64,000 bases of DNA, from contig JAZGTN010000070.1 in assembly GCA_037783415.1 (NCBI GenBank), forward strand, positions 10,733,001 to 10,797,000, read 5' to 3'. The stretch is from Leptasterias polaris. Taxonomy: Eukaryota; Echinodermata; Asteroidea; Forcipulatida; Asteriidae. Positions 43,581 through 54,349 of this stretch are shown piece by piece. The notes below the pieces were generated by a model. It was given only the letters and a program-made list of their open reading frames with translations, was not told where the DNA came from and did no database searches. Positions within the stretch are counted from its first letter, which is position 1. The number at the start of each line of letters is the position of its first letter. Made by a program: the position numbers and the translations under genes.

Positions 43581-44096
43581 TTAAAGGATTTCTTTGCAGT
43601 CTCTGGCAAAATGGCCCCTTTTCTGACACCGGTAACATGTGTCCCTTCCCCTGGGTGCTGCGAAAGCCCCTCTAGACCCAAAAGGCTGCCGAAACTGCTG
43701 GTAACCTGGTCTGTATTGGTAAGTACCCTGCCTGCCGCCCCTAACTGAACCCACCTGGCTGACCAACCGCCCTTTATTATCAATGGGCGGTGCCGATAAC
43801 CCCAAATGCTTTCTCGCAAACCTCAAACGTTTGTCCGAATCTTCTCCTGTTATAGACTTATATATATACATTGCAACCCCTGGCATGTTTGCCTCTACAT
43901 GCTTGGTGCACTCGGATAATAGGTTTGTATAGAGGTGTTTCTCCTTTAAGTCTTCTGCTGTCAGGGGAGCGAAGTCCTCCACGTACTTACGGAGCAGAGA
44001 CATTACGTAGGCTACATTTCTATCATAGCCGGTCTCTGTACATGCTCTCAGCAGCTCCATTCGCAAGGGTTTGTGTACATCCAGAGCTGATTTTGC
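43581..44096 (-). CDS. gag-like exon with zinc knuckle
   Basis: The minus frame reads AKSALDVHKPLRMELLRACT and ends with the CCHC knuckle CYRCQKRGHFARDC (C-x2-C-x4-H-x4-C), expected in a nucleic-acid-binding gag protein. The exon start at 44096 is inferred from a TACAG acceptor in phase 0; upstream open sequence to 44252 is lysine-rich and unlikely to be coding. Confidence 0.65.
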   Translation of the reverse strand, partial: AKSALDVHKPLRMELLRACTETGYDRNVAYVMSLLRKYVEDFAPLTAEDLKEKHLYTNLLSECTKHVEANMPGVAMYIYKSITGEDSDKRLRFARKHLGLSAPPIDNKGRLVSQVGSVRGGRQGTYQYRPGYQQFRQPFGSRGAFAAPRGRDTCYRCQKRGHFARDCKEIL

Positions 44097-45913
44097 CTGT
44101 ATTCCAAAACAATCGACCCGATGGAGATTTTCCTTTTTTTTTTTCTTTTTTTTTTCTGACTTGCCCTGATGTCTCCCCTGGCCAAACCCCAATAGACTTA
44201 ACCGGGGATCCTTGGATTTATTTCTATAACAAAGACCATTACTTGGCCACACTCAATTAATTCCATTTTCATACAATTATTCATATCTATTTGACTTACA
44301 GAATACATCATATTGTTTCACTGCTGAAATTGGTTTGAGGCAATTTGTGGGGTTACCTTGTTCCTAATTACCACTCTGCCTCTATGACTAGGGCTTTCCC
44401 TTTTTACAAAATTGTTAAATCTTAACTTTTACACAAATTACAGGCATATACAATCAATAGCGACCGGGGCTCTTCCTTTTGTATTATCGCTGAACTCCCG
44501 TGATCTCCAGAACGAGCATTTCCTTGCATTACCTTGCTGGTTCGAAAAGGGCATTTCCCTTGTATTATTGCTTAATACTCAATCTCCGTTTTATCCCACC
44601 CATGTAAATGCGAGAAGCAACTTTGCCCGCGATCGGATCACTGAAATTGGCTATTCCTTTCACTGCAAAAAGTCAAATACGGCTTTTGTCAGGAACAGTA
44701 TTCTCTCTTCCACCATAATCTGAGGTGTGACTTTCTCTCTATCTTCCCTTGTATCAGTGAGTGTGGTTTTCCACCTTCACACCCCTTAAAACGAGACTTT
44801 GCTCAACTTTAATAGCAGGGATTTCCCTTCCACACCTCTTGAAAACGACGCTTTTGCACAACTTTTCCGTTCATTGACGGGGCTTTTCCCCTTTATTTTC
44901 ATAACTTGAAACAAGGCTCTTCCTCAACTTTGTTGTATGTAACCGGGGCTACATCCCTTCATTTACATATTTAAAACGAGGCTTTTCCTCAACTTTGTCC
45001 TTTATTGACGGGGCTTTTCCCCTTTTGTTCATAACTTGAAAAAGAGGCTTTTCCTCAAATTTGTCCTTCAACGACGGGGCTTTTCCCCTTTTCCATACCT
45101 TGAAAACGAGGCTTTTCTTCAACTTTGTCCTTCATTGACGGGGCTTTTCCCCTTTTCCATACCTCGAAAACGAGGCTTTTCTTCAACTTTGTCCTTCATT
45201 GATGGGGCTTTTCCCCTTTTATTTTCATAACTTGAAAAAGAGGCTTTTCTTCAACTTTGTCCTTCATTGACGGGGCTTTTCCCCTTTTCCATACCTCGAA
45301 ACGAGGCTTTTCCTCAACTTTGTCCTTCATTGATGGGGCTTTTCCCCTTTTATTTTCATAACTTGAAAAAGAGGCTTTTCTTCAACTTTGTCCTTCATTG
45401 ACGGGGCTTTTCCCCTTTTCCATACCTCGACAACGAGGCTTTTCCTCAACTTTGTCCTTCATTGATGGGGCTTTCCCCTTTTATTTTCATAACTTGAAAA
45501 CGAGGCTTTTCTTCAACTTTGTCCTTCATTGACGGGGCTTTTCCCCTTTTCCATACCTCGACAACGAGGCTTTTCCTCAACTTTGTCCTTCATTGATGGG
45601 GCTTTCCCCTTTTATTTTCATAACTTGAAAACGAGGCTTTTCTTCAACTCTGTCCTTTATTGACGGGGCTTTTCCCCTTTTCCATACCTCGAAAACGAGG
45701 CTTTTCCTCAAATTTGTCCTTCATCGACGGGGCTTTACCCCTTTTTCAAACCTTGAAAACGAGGCTTTTCCTCAATGTTTTCCTTCATTGACGGGGCTTA
45801 TCCCCTTTTATTTTCATAACTTGAAAACGAGACTTTTCCTCAACTTTGTCGTATACAACCGGAGCTTCACCCCTTCATTTACATAATTTTTTTTTTTTTT
45901 TTTTTTAAATTAC
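44097..45913 (-). other. probable intron of gag
   Basis: The donor CAG/GTAATT (45914/45913) and acceptor TACAG/GC (44097/44096) both fall in phase 0 of the flanking frames. The intron consists mainly of a hairpin-rich minisatellite. Confidence 0.5.
44860..45880. repeat. 64-70-bp minisatellite with paired mini-hairpins
   Basis: About 15 units. Each contains GGGGCTTTTCCCC (4-bp stem) and CCTCGAAAACGAGG (5-bp stem), then CTTTTCCTCAACTTTGTCC. Two unit subtypes alternate (TTTCCATACC and TTTATTTTCATAAC). Degenerate relatives extend left to about 44460. Confidence 0.9.
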
Positions 45914-46312
45914 CTGAGCTGAAGTAGGCTCTTTTGTGGATGCAGCTGTGGTGACTGTTCCACTGGGGCCTGCCTCGTGACCTTTGTCGGTGACCTGCTC
46001 TGTTGCACCATCCTCAGGGGGTTGATCTGTCCCTTCGTGGCGACGCTTTTTCTTTGAGACTTGCTCCTCCAAAGGGCCCGCTTCCACACGCTGGATCATT
46101 TTCTCCAAGTTTCTCTTCTGGCCCCCATTTGGTGCCAGGGCGAGGACCTGTACCTTCCAAGCCTCCGTGAGATCCACTAACTGATCCACATCATCCCAAC
46201 CATCTTCTACCAAGGCTTTAAAGCACTTTTCAGAAATTTTGAACTTGCTGCAGAGACCCTTGAACATTGCAGCGACAGACTCACCCCCGACACCATAGGC
46301 CACCGCGTTTTC
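45914..46312 (-). CDS. gag N-terminal exon, SAM-like helical domain
   Basis: This is exactly 133 codons between a TTTTAG acceptor and a CAG/GTAATT donor, phase 0 at both ends. It has no ATG at its start (GTG in frame), so an upstream exon is expected but was not found. ISEKCFKALVEDGWDDVDQL resembles a small helical SAM-type fold, followed by a basic KKKRRHEG stretch and an acidic/Thr-rich tail. Confidence 0.5.
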
Positions 46313-47222
46313 CTAAAACAATGAAAATACATTGTCAAACATAAATTAACGAACAGTATCGGCCCGTAATATTACAATAGCTTATTACTAATACCGCTAT
46401 ACATTTAAATGTTATTCGAATCATCTCGGTAAAATTACCGCCGATTAAGGCGAACACCGTCACCTTACCCCATAACAATCCCGATTAGCAAATGGCCTCG
46501 ATAACCTTGACCACCCCCGCCTAACTGGCCGCTGTACAAAATGCCTCTTTTTTCCTTTTACCTTTAAGCCTACAACTCCCGGATAACCACCATGAGTAAT
46601 TTTACATCAAATCCTTATAATAATATACATTTGTGATATTATTATTATTTTTATTTTGGCACTAACCTCAATTACTCCTTACACTCCTTCCATGGTGAAT
46701 CAGTTGGCTGAGATCGTGAATTGGTTAAGAACATATGCCGTATACGTAATAAGAGCTTGTGTAACGCTCCCCATTGGTACCACTCAGGCGCGCCAGCCCC
46801 TAAACGCTGATCATTGTACCGAAATAATAGCCACGCTGCATATTCAAATATACCAAAGAAACCCGCGGTTCCACCCGAACGCACTGCCTAATGGCCCAGT
46901 GCAGTCACTCACCACAATGCGATCTTCCAATACGCATGCGTTCAATCAACTCTATGAAGCTAGTTTGAATCCCTATGCACAATACGAACAATCTGACCCA
47001 CCATCTTATTTCCCCAACACAAGGCATAGCGATCTGACTACCGCAATAAAAGCGATGTAAAATGTTACCTTATATCATCCAAGCTCTAAGAGTAAGACTA
47101 AAGAACGCATATGGATCACCTCGTAAATCATTCCCGTTCTGCCCTCTAATTACATTTTCCATTTTGGAATATGTTGATGATTTTATGCCGATCAGCATCA
47201 AGCCCACCCAGGCGCGGAGACT
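46313..47222. other. 5' leader region of the retrotransposon
   Basis: No supported gene. A 134-residue plus-strand frame at 46656-47060 has no domain and opposes the element. Confidence 0.5.
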
Positions 47223-47281
47223 CCAGAATCGCGACTGATGTAACATCCGTCGCCCTCAACGACCACAGCGATGCCAATAGT
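47223..47281 (-). repeat. terminal split repeat A1
   Basis: 59 bp identical to 38459-38517. It ends with CAATAGT at the junction with FReD-type DNA. Confidence 0.9.
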
Positions 47282-47420
47282 GGAAAGTTCAAAAGAACAT
47301 AAACCAATGTTTCACGGTGACCCACATTTTGTGTTATTGTGCCACTGAAGTTCCCAACCACAAGCCTTTGTCTGAAAATACGAGGTTGCTAACCGTATAT
47401 TAGTTATCAGTTTGCCTTAA
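47282..47420 (+). pseudogene. decayed FReD 5' module, right part
   Basis: TGTGCCACTGAAGTTC, CCTTTGTCTGAAAATACGAGG and CAGTTTGCCTTAA, each near-identical to sequence just before the ATG of gene A (9705-9795). It stops right before where the start codon should be. No coding exon follows. Confidence 0.75.
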
Positions 47421-47589
47421 GTCTCCAAGATCAAATTAAATTGTGATGACTCATTAGACTATAGATAAAGTCCTTATGAGAGAGGAACAAAAAGTACCCG
47501 CCGCATGGGTGTCACATGACATTTTAGTTTTAAGATACTTCTTTTGATTTATTTATTTTAATTACGACGTCATTCGACAGCACTTGGGT

Positions 47590-48649
47590 CTTTAATAATA
47601 ATAATAATAATGATACTTATACCGCGCATTTTTCATATTAAAAAATGATCAAATGCACCTTACAATAAGACGAATTAAAATTAAAGAAAGTACATACATT
47701 TTAAAAACACACCTATAGACGATGTGACCTTTGACGTCATTTGAAAATCATAACATGATGCGCGCGCATGTCGCCGGGCAAAACCTTTGTGTACTTGACA
47801 GCCAGCTAGAAAGTGCACGCAATATTATACCATGACTACGCGTCTTTTTGCCCGGCGGAACATGACTTGGACAACAGACTTGTCAACAGAGGGCGGTTTG
47901 AATGTAAACAGAGGTCACATCGTCTAAACAAATTAAAAGTTAAAAGTTTAAGCCGGACCAGCCAGTGACTAAACATGTATTGAGGTACAACACCTCATTA
48001 GCACAGACATTAAACAATAGCAATATACAAATAACATAATTAAACAGTGGTGACATCAAACCTACTATAGTAGAGACAACTTAATAAAAAAACACAATCA
48101 AACATTAAAATCTTTCTTAAAAAGGTCTGTTTTCAGATGGCTTTTGAAACCCTCAATTGTTTTTTGCTTTCAGATCACGATTGGAAGTTCATTCCAGAGT
48201 CTAGGACCAGCTACCTCAAAAGCTCTATCACCAATACAATTCTTTGTCTGAGGAATATGTAAGAATACTTGGTTAGAACATCTAAGTGAATACATTGAGT
48301 TCTTACGCAGATGAATAAGATTACAAAGATAAACAGGGCAAAGTTTGTGCTATGATTTACAAACGAGTAACAAAATTTTAAATTTGACACGATATTTAGG
48401 GACTGGCAACCAATGCAAATGAAATCCCAATGGAGTGATGTGGCAAAATTTAGATTTATAACAAATTAGTCTCGCAGCCGTGTTTTGGACACGTTGATAT
48501 TTATCAAGTTGAGATTGTGCAATTCCATACAACAGACTATTGCAGTAGTCGAATCTACTATACAAGAGCACGGACAAGTGTTTGAGTATCTTTAGTTGAC
48601 AAATGCTTTCTGATTGCGCGGATATTGTATAATTGATAGAAACACGCAC
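47590..48649 (-). pseudogene. 5'-truncated LINE, minus strand
   Basis: The frame 48649-48350 contains SRFDYCNSLLYGI, LDKYQRVQNTAARL, HITPLGFHLHWLPV and FKILLLV, the typical end of a LINE reverse transcriptase. WNELPIVI and FKSHLKTDLFKK follow downstream. The 3' end is an ATT repeat at about 47597-47615. A small MITE sits in the 3' untranslated part. Confidence 0.8.
47716..47926. mobile_element. 211-bp MITE nested in the LINE
   Basis: Inverted ends TAGACGATGTGACCT (47716-47730) and AGGTCACATCGTCTA (47912-47926), flanked by TA. A related end occurs at about 53656 (TAGACCATGTGACCT). TA flanks fit Tc1/mariner-type elements. Confidence 0.6.
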
Positions 48650-48895
48650 AACATGTTTTTACCCATCTCTTAATGTAAATACAGGTTGAGTTAAATCAAA
48701 GTAACTACATTGTTTGCCCACTGTTTTTAAATCTTTGCTTGCCATTGACCAAAACAGTTTACTGAAAACAGAAATCGAACCAATTAAAAAGGGGCTCCAA
48801 GGTATTAAAGCGATGTGTCAAATGTAGTTTTGTTATCCCAATGTCTAACCTCATATAAAAACAGTGTAACATGCATCTGTGGTTGATACTCTTAA

Positions 48896-49245
48896 AGGCA
48901 TAGGGGTCGATTTCACCAAACTCTTCCTAACTTAGGACTAGTCCTAGGCAATGCTAAGAGATAGGACTAGTCTTAAGTTAGGACCAGTAACTCAAGACTA
49001 GTCCTATCTCTTAGCATTGCCTAGGACTAGTCCTAAGTTAGGAAGAGTTTGGTGAAATCAACCCCTGGACATGTTTGGTAATTATCAAAGACCAGTATTC
49101 TCACTTGGTGTATCCCAACAATATGCATAACATAACAAACCTGTGAAAATTTGGGCTGAATTGGTCATCGAAGTTGCAAGAAAATAATGGGGGAAAAAAA
49201 ACCTTGTTGCACAAATTTGTGTGCTTTCAGATGCCAATAAAAGGC
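48896..49245. mobile_element. TTAA-type MITE, partial, with nested palindrome
   Basis: The left end CTTAAAGGCA is split from GGACATGTTTGGTAATTATC by a 165-bp palindrome. The rest matches the 51644-52010 family as far as AAAAGGCTTC. Confidence 0.65.
48902..49066. repeat. 165-bp near-perfect palindrome
   Basis: The left arm from AGGGGTCGATTTCACC mirrors the right arm ending GGTGAAATCAACCCCT over about 75 bp, with very few mismatches (for example GTCG against GTTG) and a short centre near CAGTAACTC. It would extrude as a cruciform. Confidence 0.9.
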
Positions 49246-49346
49246 TTCAAATGTACAGACCCATTTGGAGGAAGACTTTGCTAGGGTTGAAACGTCAGGC
49301 CATTTATTAGCTTTTGCATTGATACCATAGGTCATCTAAGCTGGTA

Positions 49347-49872
49347 AAGCCCCCATCACACCAAACTCGCTCTCACTACGTTCTGAAAAATGTTGCTAAA
49401 CGGGCTTGAACTGTGTGTAAACGGAGTGGACGTAGTAGCAACTTGTTGCGGTCTGTTTACGAACTTCATGGACGGGCTCGGACGGGTTTGATCGGGATGG
49501 TGCTCCAGAACTTTGAGCCTGCTCAACATTTTCAGTCGACCATCCCGTCCTGCAAATAGACGGAGTGGCAACGTACTTAAAACGAGATGGACGTACACGA
49601 ACGGAATTGCCGTACTTGGAACGAAGTAGAACTAGTTACGAACCGGTTTAAACTGACTACAGACGGGCTTGGAGTGAGGTGAACGGGCAATTTTCCCCAT
49701 CTGAAATTGATATAATGATAGCAGACGGGCTAAAGAAAGACGCGGATGGACGGGTCACATTATCTACATTGTCCGGTCAAAGTTATACGTTCTAACCAGG
49801 CCACAACCCGTTTTACGATTTTTGTGGACGGGTTCGGACGTTTTAAGAACTAGTTTGGTGTGACTCTGGCTT
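49347..49872. mobile_element. MITE-like element with TCACACCAAACT ends
   Basis: The inverted ends are AGCCCCCATCACACCAAACT and the complement AGTTTGGTGTGACTCTGGCT. The inside is rich in GACGGGCT / ACGGACGGG-like words. No coding is seen. Confidence 0.6.
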
Positions 49873-49952
49873 TTAAGCAGATTGCAAAAGCTAATTCTGT
49901 TTTCTCCAAGTTAGAGACAAGTAATTGTTTCCCTGCTTTCATGAGGACTCTA

Positions 49953-50163
49953 TCTATAGATAGTTCCCAGTAGACGCCATCCTTACGGGCAAATCGCATT
50001 TTGGCTTGCAGGCGCGTCGAGCGCTCAAATTATTAACGCAGCCGCGTTGTTCACTGACCAATCACGCAATGAGTTTTGTGAAATGTGCGCGTAACGCATG
50101 ACTGTGTGTTCCAAATTGCCCGTAAAGATGGCCGATTTACGTCATATTGCAACCTATCTATTG
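49953..50163. mobile_element. short inverted-repeat element
   Basis: ATAGATAG...GCCATCCTTACGGGCAA on the left mirrors TTGCCCGTAAAGATGGC...CTATCTAT on the right. There is about 120 bp of GC-richer DNA between. Confidence 0.55.
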
Positions 50164-50867
50164 GAAAATGAGTGCATCACAAAACTGAGTTCGACCTTTG
50201 AGCCCTTCTTTAATGACCTCATTGCTTTACAATGTTCAGCTGTGTGCCCTCACAAATTACCTAAACCATGACCAGAACTTAAATAACGGGGGGAGGATTG
50301 TTTTAAAATACATTCCTTAAAAATAATTATACATTCTCGAAAATTTTACATGTGTGTGTGATTATACGTAGCAAAGGTTTAAAAGAGAGGGCTGAAAAGG
50401 AATATAAAAAAACCATCATTATGGCTTTCATTGTGCCATTTAAACAGATAAGTTCTTTGATTGGATGGTGTTTCAACATTACAGCTTTCATCGTTTCTTA
50501 TAGATTAACGTTTTTCACTAGTTAGTTCAAGAGTTTAGGACTGAAATTAAAGTAAGGGGTGCTGTTTCTTGGAACAACTATAAGGGAGGGTTGCAAAAAT
50601 GGAGAAAAAAAACCTTCCAAGTTACTACAAAATAACTTACTTGAATTGACTGAAAGTATATCATTTCCCAAGTATTCAGTGAAATTGTTTGGGCCGACCA
50701 TCATTTGAAAGTCTTTTCTGAGTCAATTACTGTTCGCAGCTGTAGTTTTTGGACACAGCAGTGGTTTGGGGATGTGTTCGCTCATTCCCATCGACTTGTT
50801 AGCAATAAAACATAATTTTATTGTATTTGAAATGTCAGTGTTTTAGAAAGTGTTTTAGTGAAAGTTC
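50164..50867. other. spacer
   Basis: No gene or clear repeat is recognised. Confidence 0.5.
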
Positions 50868-50871
50868 TTAA

Positions 50872-51225
50872 AGGTCTGTACACTATTGGTAAGATCGAAA
50901 AACAAAAATAATCACAGATTCACACATAACTTACATGATTTAAAGAAAGTAATGGTAGAAAGGGTTCCTTAAAATATTTCTGCCTAAAATGCTATCGTTT
51001 CTGAGAAATGAGTAAAACAGTAGTTTTTATCGCGCGCGATAATAAACTCGATGTTTGAAAAACAGAAAACACATAAGGTCTCTTTTCACTTTTTTCTCGT
51101 GACCTCGATGACCAATTGAGCTGAAATTTTCACAGGTTTGTTATTTCATGTATGTGGTTGATTACACAAAACATGAACACTGTCTGTGATTATTTTGTCA
51201 GCTCTGCCAATCCTGTATAATACCT
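50872..51225. mobile_element. second TTAA-flanked MITE family
   Basis: TTAA lies at 50868-50871 and 51226-51229. The ends AGGTCTGTACACTA and (complement) AGGTATTATACAGG are weak inverted repeats. The right half shares TTTTCACAGGTTTGTTATTT with the 33105 family. Confidence 0.6.
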
Positions 51226-51643
51226 TTAATGTGCTTACAAGCAGCAGTGTTCCAGATACAAATATTATACAACACAAACAGAATAAGGATTGTCTTCAGA
51301 CTTAAATGAATGTTTTCTTGTCTGTCACTGGCACACAGTAATATGCAGTGTATTAAATATTAATACACCTTTGTTTGGCAGTGCTTTGAAATAAAAATCT
51401 TGCAGTGTTGGAAATCTTGGGCCTAGAACTTACAAAGATTTAAAGGAATAATGCTTGCAGAAAAATACTTTGAACTTTTCTTTTCTTAGCCTGCAGTGTT
51501 GTTGGAAATCAGTATAGGCTTATAAATGCTTGGTAAAAATTACAAAGTAAAGCAGAACTAAGAGTAAATCAATATTTTGATTAATTTATTATGTAATAGC
51601 TATGTGGCATTTAAAGGCAAGGGTTTACTTTTGGTAATTTTAA

Positions 51644-52010
51644 AGTCACTGGACACGTTTGGTAATTGTCGAAGACCAGTATTCTCACTTGGTGTATCCC
51701 AACATATGCATAAAATAACAAACCTGTGAAAATTTGGGCTCAATTGGTCATCGAATTTGCAAGAGAATAATGAAAGAAAAAACACCCTTGTTGCATTACT
51801 TTGTGTGCTTTCGGATGCATAATAAAAGGCTTCAGCAAGAAGTCTTTTATCATTGAGTGAGAAATTACCTCTTTCTCAAAAACTACGTTACTTCAGAGGG
51901 AGTCGTTTCTCACAATGTTTTATACTATCAACAGCTCTCCATTGCTCGTTACCAAGTAAGTTTTTATTCTAACAATTATTTTGAGTAATTACCAAAAGTG
52001 TCCAGTGCCT
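51644..52010. mobile_element. TTAA-flanked MITE, 367 bp
   Basis: TTAA lies at 51640-51643 and 52011-52014. The ends are AGTCACTGGACACGTTTGG and (complement) AGGCACTGGACACTTTTGG. It is inverted relative to the copy at 33105. Confidence 0.85.
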
Positions 52011-52159
52011 TTAAAAACAAGTATCATCACTTGGTGGGTGTATCCCAACATATGTAAACAAAATTAATACAACAACAACAAACATGTGAAACTGTTTTGC
52101 TCAATTGGTCATTGATGTTTTATATTAATATCAATAGCTGTCCAGTACTCTTTACCGAG

Positions 52160-52515
52160 AAAGTTGTTATGTCAAATGGTGGACAACAAAACGTAAGCAG
52201 ACGATATTATTTTCTTGTCACGAAAATAGTTATGATGTGTTTTCAGTGGTTGGTAACGCAGTCAGGTGGAGTTGAAATGCCAACTTAATTAATTGAAGCC
52301 GTGATGTACAAACGAGGACTGAAATTTACCTACGATACAGCAAAAACCAAGTTACGAACAATAAAATTCATATAGTGTCACCATCTTCATAAAAATAGCG
52401 CCGCCATATTGACATCAAGAAGTGCGCAACCAAACGTCCCAACGACCACAATGTTTGCGCGAACGGTCGCGATCTGTTTGGTATGCGCAAGTGGAACGCG
52501 CCCCGTGAAAAAAAC
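52160..52515 (-). repeat. dispersed GCGCAAACG repeat, inverted copy
   Basis: The reverse-complement relative of 5735-6040 and 1-186 (GTTGGTAACGCAGTCAGG, CGCCGCCATATTGACATC, GTTTGCGCGAACGG). Confidence 0.6.
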
Positions 52516-53250
52516 TATTTGCTCCCTATAAATGTTTCTTTTTATCATCATCAATAAATGAACACTTAAGAGAGGGTGGCGTTTGAAGAGCCGTACATGC
52601 CTTTGTGATCATATTAATTATTATCCCTTTGGGGTTTTAAAGTAATTTGTTATTATCTAGTAATGAAAAACTAAACAATAAAAAACATGCGTGTATGACC
52701 GAAATCCACCTACAATCCGCTTAAGTTCAAAAACACGAAAACACAAGTTTCCTAAATCAAATTTGACAAAATTAACTCAAGATTTCAGCCAAAAAAATGT
52801 TAAATAATGATAATACAAAACATCACTTAAAATAGTGACGTCAAATGAAACAGTTATCAGAAAGAAAAAAGAAATACCATTAACCTAGTTGTTTGTTTCT
52901 TATAACCTGGACTTTTGGAAGGGAGCCGTGGTTCTTATTAAAAATTAATAAGAATGGAGAGTCGATACAAGGAGATCATTAAACGGTAGGAGCGGATGGA
53001 GCAATAATATATCTATCTTTTCATCACTAAGCATTACCTCGATGTTTACCAAACATCTATTTTGGCCACAATGTTGTCTTAGTGCTGGACGGATCAGACG
53101 ATGGGAGCTCTAATCCCACACCAGAAAAAGCTTTCTGGTCCTCGTTGAAAAAAGACTTGAATTAAGCGAGTTCTGTGAATATTTCAAACTCGTATAGATA
53201 CCATACTCAAGGAATTGAAAAATGTTCACTGTCAACGACTAAATACAAAT
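52516..53250. other. AT-rich spacer
   Basis: No gene or repeat is recognised. Confidence 0.5.
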
Positions 53251-53425
53251 CTGTAAATCAAGATGAAGGCACCTGGCTTTTGCGGGATGATGATTCTGAT
53301 GGCCAGCATCTATACGGGTGCTCCGAGCAGCGTGTCTTCCTGACTGGTTGACTTAGCAAGACTCTTGCCACACCTTAAAACTGCCTCGTAAGATGAATTG
53401 GTGCAATGCTTTAATTGTTCAGTTA
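53250..53425 (+). pseudogene. lectin 5' coding fragment
   Basis: AATCAAGATG, ATTCTGATGG, GAGCAGCGTGTC, TGGTTGACTTAGCAAGACTC and CGTAAGATGAATTGGTGCAA follow the lectin signal-peptide and CTLD start. Indels and a TAG (TTGACTTAG) destroy it, and the copy ends after about 175 bp. Confidence 0.75.
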
Positions 53426-54349
53426 TAATCTGAGAGAAGTGACCATGGTGGCCGCAAATGCACCTTCAAGCAAAAACAAATTCATTCCTAGGCAACAATT
53501 ACGGGTAAACATGTATGACGTATTCAGAGTTTGTTTGAATTGCCCTTGAAGTATTCTATACTAATTACTATTTCCCTACATTGAGTTCAACAGACAGTAT
53601 TGAGTTCAACAGACAGTACGCTTGCTTCGCCTTTTCATCAACATTTATAAGTTTTATAGACCATGTGACCTGTGACATCAGATGTTTACAAAAGAGCCAC
53701 AGAGCCTGGACTTCGGACAGGCACAGTTTGTACACAGCTCAACAGAAAAATACAATTAATTTTATGTTTTATGGATATTGCACAGTCTGTTTTTTCTCAA
53801 CTTTTGATATGAAGAAAGGCAGTTGCTTTTATAAGTCTTGAATTTATGTGAAAATTATAACACAAAATGTAAATTTTCCCATATGTGTGTAGCATCTTTC
53901 CAGTCAGGAAATGCATTAGAATGTACAAGGTCACTATTTATGTGAACAAAGGTAACATGGTCTGTACTGTATGAATTAGGGACCTTAAATCAAAGACGCG
54001 GTCCAACCTTGGTCAAACACACACTTTCAAGCAAAAACAAATCAGTTTCAAGGCAACAGCAGCGGGTAAAGACCGCCATCAATATCCCGTTAATTATCTA
54101 GGCAACTACAGGCCTTATTGTCTCTTGTCGACTCTACCCGTGAATATCGTCATCGTATCGGCACAGAGGCCTCTGTTCAATCCAGTAGTGGTCAAAATTG
54201 CAGTGAATTGACTTCGTAGGAGAATTTCTTCTCGATTTGCATCGTGTCCTCCTTTGCTACTGTTGAAGCTGCGTGTCCTTGCTGGTTGACTTCGCAAGGT
54301 TCATGCCCCAGGCAAAGGTATTGTATTCCTAATTTATATTAATTATGGG
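53426..54349. other. lectin-unit upstream repeat
   Basis: Matches 2330-2900 and 58350-58870 in parts, including the decayed CTLD start at 54115-54310. No intact gene is seen. Confidence 0.55.

Larger units (their letters stand above)
38240..47281 (-). mobile_element. DIRS/Ngaro-type tyrosine-recombinase retrotransposon, 9.04 kb
   Basis: Split direct repeats define the element. Read on the minus strand, A1 (47281-47223) opens it and B1 (38589-38515) joins A2 (38517-38459). B2 (38314-38240) closes it. A copies are 59 bp and B copies about 75 bp, and an AGT is shared at both outer junctions. This A-B-A-B layout is characteristic of PAT/Ngaro elements, which integrate by a tyrosine recombinase without target duplication. 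Coding order is gag exons, reverse transcriptase, RNase H, SGNH-hydrolase-like region, recombinase. Frames other than the recombinase are broken, so it is probably inactive. It interrupts a decayed FReD 5' module. Confidence 0.88.

Noticed and set aside
46656..47060. 134-residue plus-strand frame inside the retrotransposon
   Set aside because: Antisense to all element genes, no recognisable motif, low-complexity composition.
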